Positions 7,836 through 14,015 of a stretch of DNA of 14,279 nucleotides are shown here, one piece after another (position 1 is the first letter of the stretch; every line of letters starts with the position of its first letter). Location of the stretch: the NCBI GenBank assembly GCA_031417525.1, contig JANOVT010000024.1, forward strand, positions 1 to 14,279. The letters are read 5' to 3'. The stretch is from JAIBBG01 sp031417525 (GTDB taxonomy: Bacteria > Bacteroidota > Bacteroidia > Flavobacteriales_D > Sanyastnellaceae). The translations under genes and the position numbers were made by a program. The notes under the pieces are model-generated. The model was not told the origin of the DNA. It ran no database searches and was given only the letters and a program-made list of their open reading frames with translations.

Positions 7836-8495
7836 ATGAAAATACTAAGCCTCACATTCTCACTTCTTCTTCTCATCACTTCGCAGCTTTTCGCACAAGT
7901 AACATCCGTTTATGACACACCCCGGATGATGGTGTATGGCGAAGCATCCATTCAAGTGGAGGCTGATGCAATCATTGCTTATCTGAATATTTATGACAAC
8001 GCCTTAAACTACGATTACACACAACCTTTCGATCCGAAAACAACCCAATCGAAACAAATTGCATTGATCGAACGCCTTGACTGCAAAGAATACATGACTG
8101 CACCGCGATACACAGATCTCAAAACATACATTGGTACAGGACCTTTCGAACTTCGTTTTCCTGATCGAGCGAAGTTTGAAGAGTTACGTGGCAAAGCGGC
8201 GCTCAACAATTCGGAAGAAATGACCGTGTCGATTGAATATGCATCGAGTGATATTTCCTCTGAGAAAAGAAAACAACTAAAATCACAAATGCTCGATCTT
8301 GCTTTGCAGGATGCCAAAGCGAAAGGAGATCGGATGGCCAAAAGCCTGGGCGTCATCCTCGGCTTGCCGCTTTATGTGGAAGAAGTAATGGATTACAGCA
8401 CTTACGGCTCGGATAGTGAAATGTACGGATACAGTCCAACTATGATGGTGACTGTTTCTTCGAAAGTCCAGATACAATATGAGTTGAAGCGGTAA
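7836..8495 (+). CDS. Exported SIMPL (DUF541) domain protein
   Basis: This 219-residue protein starts from the ATG at 7836, which gives a textbook signal peptide (MKILSLTFSLLLLITSQLFA, then Q). The upstream in-frame TTG 7758 and ATG 7761 would add 26 residues before it and are unlikely. The mature part resembles the SIMPL/DUF541 family: an early VYGEASIQVEADAIIAYL strand pair, a helix rich in Ala, Lys and Asp (LALQDAKAKGDRMAKSLGV, about 155-173), a LGLPLYVEE strand and a C-terminal TMMVTVSSKVQIQYEL strand. The family is periplasmic or surface-associated and its molecular role is poorly defined. Length fits the family. It is divergent from FTCD and convergent with the DUF1905 gene, so no operon partner is visible. 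Confidence 0.75.
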   Translation: MKILSLTFSLLLLITSQLFAQVTSVYDTPRMMVYGEASIQVEADAIIAYLNIYDNALNYDYTQPFDPKTTQSKQIALIERLDCKEYMTAPRYTDLKTYIGTGPFELRFPDRAKFEELRGKAALNNSEEMTVSIEYASSDISSEKRKQLKSQMLDLALQDAKAKGDRMAKSLGVILGLPLYVEEVMDYSTYGSDSEMYGYSPTMMVTVSSKVQIQYELKR

Positions 8496-8704
8496 GAATG
8501 TTGTGGTCTGAGGATACTTTCACTTCCTAGTCTGGCTTCGTGAAAAGTCTTTTTGTTTCACGCAGAATACGCGGAAAGAATATCAGAATTCACAGAATCT
8601 TTCTTTGTGAACTTTGGGAGAAATTCCTTTGTGCCCTTGCGTGCCACTCGTATGTGGTGGTTTCATGTCTTTTTGATCGAAGCCGCTAGATCAAGGATGA
8701 TTAA
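8496..8704. other. Spacer between convergent SIMPL and DUF1905 genes
   Basis: There is no gene here. The spacer contains repeat copy C (about 8555-8645). The open frame across it (8553-8744) is a translation of the repeat and overlaps the DUF1905 3' end. Confidence 0.6.
8555..8645. repeat. Intergenic repeat element, copy C (degenerate)
   Basis: The right arm (about 8601-8645) read on the minus strand gives CAAGGGCACAAAGGAATTTC, then CAAAGTTCACAAAG. This is close to the arms of copies A and B. The left part (TTTCACGCAGAATACGCGG and onward) is a diverged partner, and no long perfect hairpin remains. Like copy A, it lies between two convergent gene ends. Confidence 0.6.
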
Positions 8705-9217
8705 TCACTTCTTACCTTTAAAATGCCTGATCATTTCTCCATAATCCATTTCATGTTGCATCGCAAAAATGGTTTTGACAATCCGATCGGATTTGGTAGA
8801 TGCGGCTTTTGCACTATCCACCCAATTTGAATAATAATTCTGATGACCCTTTGGCAATGCGAGAAAACGCCTCAATACTTTTTCATCTTCCGCAAGGCAA
8901 TTCAACAAATCTTCTGAAATCTTTTTTTCTTTGGTGTCGATTTCAATTTCGAGTAAAAGTTTGTCGCCCTTTTTTTTACCTGTGCCCTTTCTCATTTCGG
9001 CGTTAAACGCCAGAATAAAATCCCCTTCGCCCATTGGGATCAGAGCGACCTGTTCAAAGGAATAGTTATCCATTTTGCCTTTGACACGAAATGACTTTTT
9101 ATTCTTTGGATAGATTCTTTCAGCGAGACCTGCAGGAATTTCAATATACGTCCAGCCGGTTTTTTCACCCTGTTCTTTGAATTGATGTAATGTCACAATC
9201 AGAGATTCCATAGTCAT
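8705..9217 (-). CDS. DUF1905 / YdeI-OmpD-associated (OmdA-like) protein
   Basis: This small soluble protein has 170 residues from the ATG at 9217, or 168 from the ATG at 9211. Residues about 5-90 resemble DUF1905 (WTYIEIPAGLAERI, KSFRVKGKMD, ALIPMGEGDFILAFNAEMRK, LLLEIEID). Residues about 110-168 resemble the YdeI/OmpD-associated C-terminal module (EKVLRRFLALPKGHQNYYSNWVD, then AKAASTKSDRIVKTI). No signal peptide or membrane segment is seen. The family is linked in other bacteria to bacteriocin or peptide resistance, but its biochemistry is not established. The start lies two bases after the hutI stop, so the two genes are probably cotranscribed and translationally coupled. Nothing in the sequence links it to histidine breakdown. 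Confidence 0.82.
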   Translation of the reverse strand: MTMESLIVTLHQFKEQGEKTGWTYIEIPAGLAERIYPKNKKSFRVKGKMDNYSFEQVALIPMGEGDFILAFNAEMRKGTGKKKGDKLLLEIEIDTKEKKISEDLLNCLAEDEKVLRRFLALPKGHQNYYSNWVDSAKAASTKSDRIVKTIFAMQHEMDYGEMIRHFKGKK

Positions 9218-9219
9218 GA

Positions 9220-10485
9220 TTAAACAGTACCGACAACGACTTTACCATTCAGGATCAAACTTTCCACCGGCATATTGCCGAAATAATACATCATATCGGC
9301 CAATGAATCCTTCGGATGAGTGATGATCACGTTCGCCTGTTTGCCGATCGCGATGCTACCTTGCGTATCGGAAATATTCATCGCGTACGCACCATTTATA
9401 GTGGAAGCATTGATGACTTCATGTGGTGTCATATTCATATTGATGCACGCAAGACTTTGCACAAGATTCATATTGCCACTCGGCGCACTTCCCGGATTAA
9501 AGTCGGTAGCCAATGCCAGCGGCAAACCGGCATCGATGATCTTACGAGCAGGTGTGTAGGGAATTTTAATAAACAAAGAACAACCCGGAAGTGCCACAGG
9601 AATCGTTTCCGTATTTTTAAGCGACAAAATATCCTCATCAGTGATGACTTCCAGATGATCGACACTCAAAGCATTATGTTTTACACTCACCGCCACTCCA
9701 CCGATTGAATTGAATTGATTGACGTGCGTTTTAGGTCGCAGTCCATGTTTAACGCCTGCTTCCAAAATGCGATCAGTATCTTCCACCGAAAAATAATTTT
9801 TCTCGCAAAAAACATCGATGAAATCAGCGAGCTTTTGTGAGGCTATTTCGGGAATCATCTCTTGAATGAGAAGATCGACATATTTTTTTGGTTCTTGTTT
9901 AAACGCTTGCGGAAAAGCGTGTGCGCCAAGGAAAGTAGCCTTGACATGGATAGGATGTGTTTCTTTTAATCGACGAATCACACGCAACATCTTCAGTTCA
10001 CTTTCGAGGGTGAGTCCATAACCACTCTTAATCTCGACAGCGCCCGTACCCATCGCCATGATGTCATTCATCCGCAACCACGCAGCATCAAACAATTCTT
10101 CTTCACTGGTGGTTCGTAGCTTCTGAGCAGAATTGAGAATGCCACCACCTTTGGCCGCAATCTCTTCATAAGAAAGCCCATGAATCCGATCGACAAACTC
10201 ACCAGAACGAGAGCCGGCAAAAACGAGGTGTGTATGCGAATCGCACCAGGCCGGCAACACCATTTTGGCTGAAGCATCGATCACCTGCAAGTCCCGCCAG
10301 TCGGTAATTCCCGGCCAGTCGGCCATCAGACCAAAATCCGCGATTACGCCATTTTCGATGGCTAACCACGAATCGAGTATGGCCGGCAATTCATTCATGG
10401 CTTTTCCACGCAGAATCCGAACTTCCGGACCATGAACACCGTAAAGTGACTTAATATTTTTGATAAAGATTTTTGATGACATCAT
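9220..10485 (-). CDS. hutI: Imidazolonepropionase (HutI)
   Basis: This cytoplasmic amidohydrolase opens the ring of 4-imidazolone-5-propionate to give N-formimino-L-glutamate, the substrate of FTCD. The frame extends upstream to a TTG at 10494, but the tandem ATGs at 10485 and 10482 are better starts (421 or 420 residues, normal for HutI). In numbering from the TTG, metal-binding and active-site motifs are DSHTHLVF (His87, His89), FLGAHAFP (His192), KTHVNQF (His257), VDHLEV (His280) and ATDFNPGS (Asp331). Together with RSGEF and EIKSGYG these are diagnostic. The C-terminal KQANVIITHP and ESLILNGKVV are the usual composite-sheet strands. It is followed two bases later by the DUF1905 gene and is divergent, almost overlapping, with the barrel-protein gene. 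hutH, hutU and a hut regulator are absent from the window. Confidence 0.96.
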   Translation of the reverse strand: MMSSKIFIKNIKSLYGVHGPEVRILRGKAMNELPAILDSWLAIENGVIADFGLMADWPGITDWRDLQVIDASAKMVLPAWCDSHTHLVFAGSRSGEFVDRIHGLSYEEIAAKGGGILNSAQKLRTTSEEELFDAAWLRMNDIMAMGTGAVEIKSGYGLTLESELKMLRVIRRLKETHPIHVKATFLGAHAFPQAFKQEPKKYVDLLIQEMIPEIASQKLADFIDVFCEKNYFSVEDTDRILEAGVKHGLRPKTHVNQFNSIGGVAVSVKHNALSVDHLEVITDEDILSLKNTETIPVALPGCSLFIKIPYTPARKIIDAGLPLALATDFNPGSAPSGNMNLVQSLACINMNMTPHEVINASTINGAYAMNISDTQGSIAIGKQANVIITHPKDSLADMMYYFGNMPVESLILNGKVVVGTV

Positions 10486-10545
10486 AGAATGCAATTTTAT
10501 GGTGCGTATGCAGTTATTGCGCTATCCAAAAAGCACCTTTTTAGC

Positions 10546-11280
10546 TTGAAACAAATACTGACACTTTTACTACTCAGCATTATGGCATTTACAACCAATG
10601 CGCAGTATGTTGAAACAGTAGATCCCGCAAAAGTGCTGCCGGCCAAAAACGCTTTCGGCGTTGTGATCAATCCAGTTGTTGCCATGATGCTTGGCGCAGG
10701 AACAGGCGGACTTCATTATGGACTTCAATACAAACGTTTGATTGAGAACAACAGGCGATTTCGTGTTGCATCCTATTTTCAAACGGAGAAAACAAATGAC
10801 CATGAAGGATTTCCGGTGATGATGTCTGACACGTCCCTGACATTTCAAACCTCGACATCCGGCTATCAATACGCCGAAGTAAGATTGGGGATGGAATGGA
10901 GTGATTTCACACAAAAAATGGACGGTATCTATGGCCTGGATCTGATTGCAGGCTATGACAAATCGTTTGAAGAATTGCGTCTCAGTGAACGCATCACCAC
11001 ACAAAGCCCGGCATCCAATGGCATTTTTCAAGATGAAATTTCCAATAAACTCCAAAGTGAGACCACAGTAAAAAGTCTGGTGATTGGAGTTGCCCCTATG
11101 TTTGGATATCGCTTCAATATCCAGGAGCATCTTGAATTGATTGCGACCTTGTCTCCGGAAATAGTGTATTCCATGCCGATCAGTGATGGTTATAGTCGCA
11201 ATTCACCGGCCTTCGCAGATAATTCTGGACTCATTTTTCGTTTGAGGCTTTTGGATTTGGTGCTTTCCTACAGATTTTAA
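10546..11280 (+). CDS. Putative outer-membrane beta-barrel protein
   Basis: The open frame begins at an ATG at 10489, inside the divergent hutI start region, but that start puts 19 unlikely residues before the signal peptide. A TTG at 10546 gives (M)KQILTLLLLSIMAFTTNA followed by Q, a standard signal peptide, and about 244 residues. I choose it with moderate confidence. The mature protein is rich in alternating polar/hydrophobic stretches and aromatic residues (GGLHYGLQYKRLI, YAEVRLGMEWSDF, VIGVAPMFGYRFNI) and ends LLDLVLSYRF, with a terminal Phe as in many outer-membrane barrels. This suggests a small barrel of perhaps 8-10 strands, but I recognise no named family and do not assign a substrate. 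There is no visible functional link to hutI, and aroC lies 400 bases downstream across a repeat. Confidence 0.72.
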   Translation: MKQILTLLLLSIMAFTTNAQYVETVDPAKVLPAKNAFGVVINPVVAMMLGAGTGGLHYGLQYKRLIENNRRFRVASYFQTEKTNDHEGFPVMMSDTSLTFQTSTSGYQYAEVRLGMEWSDFTQKMDGIYGLDLIAGYDKSFEELRLSERITTQSPASNGIFQDEISNKLQSETTVKSLVIGVAPMFGYRFNIQEHLELIATLSPEIVYSMPISDGYSRNSPAFADNSGLIFRLRLLDLVLSYRF

Positions 11281-11365
11281 AGTCAAATCACGCCTCAGAA
11301 AATGTCATTCTCGAAATAACGGTTTCGGGTGAATAGGCATGAAACCGCCGCATACGAGTGGCAAG

Positions 11366-11550
11366 CAAGGACACCAAGGAATTTCACACAAAGTCCACAA
11401 AAATTTCATTGAAGGATTTGGTCTGTGATTCATACTTCATTCTGATCAGATTCAAACTCTACAAAAGGCTTGGATCATTTTAGGTTTAAAAAACAGTACA
11501 AACAGGCCAAATTTTTGTGGACTTTGTGTGAAATTCCTTCGTGCCCTTGG
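11366..11550. repeat. Intergenic inverted-repeat element, copy B (31-bp perfect arms)
   Basis: The arm at 11376-11406 is the exact reverse complement of 11509-11539 over 31 bases. Its core is GGAATTTCACACAAAGTCC and it ends CACAAAAATTT. Imperfect pairing extends outward (CAAGGACAC with GTGCCCTTG). About 100 bases lie between the arms. It is the best-preserved member of the family also seen at 5740-5902 and 8555-8645. It has no coding capacity. The size and structure fit a MITE-like or REP-like element. The perfect arms point to recent spread, or to selection on the hairpin. Confidence 0.85.
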
Positions 11551-11612
11551 TGGTTTCAACAACATCTAGGATAAAAACCAAATCCGATTACAAAAAAATG
11601 TTTTCCATCATG

Positions 11613-11620
11613 TAGATTTG
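11613..11620 (+). promoter_or_regulatory. Candidate -7 element for aroC
   Basis: TAGATTTG matches the Bacteroidota -7 consensus TAnnTTTG exactly and lies 60 bases before the aroC ATG, leaving a leader of roughly 50 bases. No clear TTTG -33 box is seen about 20 bases upstream, so this is a candidate only. Confidence 0.4.
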
Positions 11621-11680
11621 AGAATCCAAAAGCATTACTTCAACAAAAAGTTCTGATGCATCTCTGGGAAAAATAAAATT

Positions 11681-12724
11681 ATGGCAGGCAACACATTCGG
11701 AACATTATTCAGACTTACCACATTTGGCGAATCACACGGCAGCGGCATCGGAGGTGTAATAGATGGTTGTCCGGCCGGACTGGAAATAAGTCTGAGCGAT
11801 ATCCAAACTGAACTTGATCGCCGAAAACCGGGTCAAAGTTCCATTACCACTCAACGCAAAGAATCCGATACCATTGAAATCCTCTCCGGAGTATTTGAAG
11901 GAAAAACGTTAGGTACGCCCATCGCATTTTTATTGCGCAATGAAGATCACCGATCGGAAGATTATGATGCATTGAAAGAAGTGTATCGTCCCGGTCATGC
12001 AGACGAAGTCTGGGAAAATAAATTCGGCATACGCGATCACCGTGGTGGTGGCAGAAGTTCGGCAAGAGAAACGGCTGCAAGAGTTGCGGGAGGAGCTATC
12101 GCAAAAAAACTTCTTGCACTTTCTGGAATTAAAATATCCGCTTATGTGAGCAGTGTCAAAGACATTGAAGTCACCCTTCCATACTCTCAACTCGATTTAT
12201 CGCAAACAGAACAAAGCATCGTGCGATGTCCGGATGAAGAGACGGCGCAAAACATGATCGCTCTGATCGAAAAAACAAAAGAACAAGGCGACAGTGTAGG
12301 TGGTATCATCACATGCGTGTGCACAGGAGTTCCGATCGGACTAGGCGAACCGGTCTTCGATAAAATGCATGCGGTCCTGGCACATGCCATGTTATCCATC
12401 AATGCCACGAAAGGATTTGAATTAGCTGATGGATTTGAAAGCACCAAACGTTATGGTTCTGAAAATAATCTGATCACTGCCGGTATGGCGGGTGGCATTA
12501 CCAATGGTCACGACATCGCTTTTCGTGTGGCCTTCAAACCAGTTTCTACTATCGCGAAAGCGCAAAACGCGCACAACAAGCAAGGTGAGGAAATTATACT
12601 CGAGGCGAAAGGCCGACACGATCCCTGCGTCGTGCCGCGAGCTGTGCCTATTGTGGAAGCAATGGCGGCGCTGGTGATGGCGGATTTTCAATTGATAAAA
12701 AAAGTGAATGCCTTTTTTAATTAA
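11681..12724 (+). CDS. aroC: Chorismate synthase
   Basis: This enzyme converts 5-enolpyruvylshikimate-3-phosphate to chorismate using reduced FMN, the last shared step of aromatic amino-acid synthesis. Of its 347 residues, diagnostic motifs are TFGESHGSGIGG (His19), RPGHAD (His106), FGIRDHRGGGRSSARETA (115-132), GGITNGHDIAFRVAFKPVSTI (271-291) and GRHDPCVVPRAVPIVEAMAAL (311-331). An oddity lies between GSENN (260-264) and GGITNG. Usual AroC sequences have about 30 residues from GSE to the end of GGISNG, including an N-x-(S/A)-GGI-x-GG stretch; here there are 18. The protein is thus about a dozen residues short in a conserved FMN-site loop. All other motifs are intact, so I expect an active enzyme or a divergent subtype. 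The ATG at 11681 gives the standard N-terminus. The next gene (GT25-like) is convergent. Confidence 0.95.
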   Translation: MAGNTFGTLFRLTTFGESHGSGIGGVIDGCPAGLEISLSDIQTELDRRKPGQSSITTQRKESDTIEILSGVFEGKTLGTPIAFLLRNEDHRSEDYDALKEVYRPGHADEVWENKFGIRDHRGGGRSSARETAARVAGGAIAKKLLALSGIKISAYVSSVKDIEVTLPYSQLDLSQTEQSIVRCPDEETAQNMIALIEKTKEQGDSVGGIITCVCTGVPIGLGEPVFDKMHAVLAHAMLSINATKGFELADGFESTKRYGSENNLITAGMAGGITNGHDIAFRVAFKPVSTIAKAQNAHNKQGEEIILEAKGRHDPCVVPRAVPIVEAMAALVMADFQLIKKVNAFFN

Positions 12725-12817
12725 TCGTTCATTATTTGAATTGATATCAAGCTTCGTTGTTCAGGGATGAGGACATTTCTCATTAATTCCAGAACTGCTA
12801 TAATGTTCCCCTTGATT

Positions 12818-12830
12818 AACTTTGAAAGTT
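12818..12830. repeat. Small palindrome between aroC and GT25-like gene
   Basis: AACTTT and AAAGTT flank a single G in the 133-base convergent spacer (12725-12857). It is short and lacks a T-tract, so a terminator role is only possible. Nothing else is visible in the spacer. Confidence 0.25.
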
Positions 12831-12857
12831 GATAGAAATGGTGAATTCGCAAGCCCA

Positions 12858-13415
12858 TCAATTTTGATTTAATTTGAACGCATTTCGATTTTTGGTGTGA
12901 TGAGTGTATGCTTGAAATTTCTTTTTATCGTCGCTATAACCGTCTAACTGAAAAGCAACCATCGGATTACAAACAACAAATCTACCCTTATTGGCTAGTG
13001 CTCTATCAAAATCAACGAGTTCAGGCAATGATAAAAAGGCCTCATAGAAACGCTCGTGTATTATGTAAAGATGCGCCCCCGAGAAATCTGCTACACAATT
13101 ATCTGTTATTTCACCGTGCATAATTCCTCCTAGAAATAGATCAAATTCTATTGGAATGCTCATTCTAAAATATTCGAATGCTCCTGGCGCCGTGAATTTC
13201 AAATCGTCCTCGGCGATTAGGATCGACTTCATTTCATTCTTTATTGCATACTCTACTATTCGCTTGTGTGCCTTGTATATTCCTCTTGGTGGTCTTTCGT
13301 TGTCAATAACACCATCCCAAATTTCAAAATCAGTGATACCCTGCTCGTCTAATTGACTCATTAAGCTTTGCCAGCGATCCTTTCGTTCCTTTAGATGAAT
13401 AATATTTAGCTTCAT
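12858..13415 (-). CDS. GT25-like glycosyltransferase (small)
   Basis: The protein has 185 residues from the ATG at 13415; the frame extends to a TTG at 13430 that adds five residues and is less likely. The N-terminus MKLNIIHLKERKDRW is typical of family GT25 (an N-terminal strand followed by a KERKDR-type motif). IAEDDLKF (67-74, with Glu69-Asp70-Asp71) fits the DxD-like nucleotide-sugar/metal site, and KAH at 48-50 fits the conserved His-containing helix before it. A late VDFDRALANKGRFVVCNPMV stretch also fits. There is no signal peptide or membrane segment, so it would act in the cytoplasm, possibly on lipopolysaccharide or a capsule precursor. It is shorter than many GT25 enzymes (200-270 residues). 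No other glycan gene is near, so the acceptor is unknown. It is divergent from the regulator, with a palindrome between them. Confidence 0.68.
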   Translation of the reverse strand: MKLNIIHLKERKDRWQSLMSQLDEQGITDFEIWDGVIDNERPPRGIYKAHKRIVEYAIKNEMKSILIAEDDLKFTAPGAFEYFRMSIPIEFDLFLGGIMHGEITDNCVADFSGAHLYIIHERFYEAFLSLPELVDFDRALANKGRFVVCNPMVAFQLDGYSDDKKKFQAYTHHTKNRNAFKLNQN

Positions 13416-13442
13416 AAGCGGTTTTAACAATTCAGAACATCA

Positions 13443-13475
13443 TTTTCGCATTTCGCGATTTGCGAAATGCAAAAA
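13443..13475. promoter_or_regulatory. Palindrome over regulator promoter/start: likely operator
   Basis: GCATTTCGC (13448-13456) and GCGAAATGC (13462-13470) are perfect inverted 9-mers with a 5-base spacer, flanked by TTTT and AAAA that extend the symmetry after one mismatch. The site lies between the divergent GT25-like and regulator genes. It covers the first ATG of the regulator frame (13467) and sits 18 bases before its second ATG (13494). The position and dyad suit autoregulation by the winged-helix protein; this is inference. Confidence 0.6.
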
Positions 13476-13493
13476 TTAAAGTACATTCGTTAC

Positions 13494-14015
13494 ATGAGAA
13501 AACATAATGGCATGCGCCCACAAGACATAGCGATACTCCTTAAAATCATATCATTAAAAGGAAATCCTTGGCAACTTATAAGCATTTCGAGTGCTCTAAA
13601 GATAAGTATTTCCGAGATTTCAGAATCACTAAATCGAAGCAAGCACGCAAATCTCATTGACTTTCATAAAAAACACATAAACCGACCAAATCTTTTACAG
13701 TTTCTTGAACATGGGCTTCGATACGTATTTCCACAACAACCCGGAGCGATGGTAAGAGGAATTCCTACAGCCCACTCTCATCCTTACATGAAGCAATATT
13801 TTAATAGTGAATTGAATTATGTCTGGCCGCACACCAATGGTGAATTTATGGGATTGGCAATTGATCCACTATATCCGAATTTGATTGATGCCATAAAAAC
13901 GGATGAGTTATTTTATAAACTATTATCTTTGGCAGACGTAATTCGTGTAGGAAAAGCGAGGGAGATTAAACATGCAGTCGATGAATTAAAAAACATTTTT
14001 AATAATGAGTCATAA
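13494..14015 (+). CDS. Winged-helix regulator upstream of a nucleotidyltransferase (putative antitoxin/regulator)
   Basis: The frame opens at ATG 13467 (182 residues), but the second ATG at 13494 (173 residues, MRKHNGMRPQD) matches the N-terminus I remember for similar proteins and frees the upstream palindrome as an operator. The first 60 residues look like a winged helix-turn-helix: DIAILLKIISL, then SSALKISISEISESLNRSK as the likely recognition helix region. The rest has LLQFLEHGLRYVFPQQPGAM, GIPTAHSHP, YVWPHTNGEFMGLAIDPLYP and the ending DVIRVGKAREIKHAVDELK. This layout is familiar from uncharacterised proteins encoded just before AbiEii-type nucleotidyltransferases, and here the next gene overlaps it by 11 bases. 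I infer a DNA-binding autoregulator that may also be the antitoxin. It is not an obvious AbiEi homologue, and its function is unproven. Confidence 0.75.
   Translation: MRKHNGMRPQDIAILLKIISLKGNPWQLISISSALKISISEISESLNRSKHANLIDFHKKHINRPNLLQFLEHGLRYVFPQQPGAMVRGIPTAHSHPYMKQYFNSELNYVWPHTNGEFMGLAIDPLYPNLIDAIKTDELFYKLLSLADVIRVGKAREIKHAVDELKNIFNNES

Larger units (their letters stand above)
11281..11680. other. 400-base spacer upstream of aroC with repeat and promoter element
   Basis: I see no gene. The spacer holds repeat copy B (about 11366-11550) and, nearer aroC, a perfect -7-type element. The repeat probably separates the barrel-protein transcript from the aroC transcript. Confidence 0.6.

Noticed and set aside
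8553..8744. Plus-strand frame across repeat copy C
   Set aside because: It starts in the repeat and runs into the antisense of the DUF1905 gene, with no domain and no good start.
10570..11130. 186-codon minus-strand frame
   Set aside because: It is antisense to the barrel protein, has odd Cys/His-rich composition and shows no recognisable domain, so it is a shadow frame.
12743..12754. GATATCAAGCTT, resembling a cloning-vector polylinker
   Set aside because: The similarity covers only about a dozen bases and the flanks do not continue as vector, so it is a coincidence.
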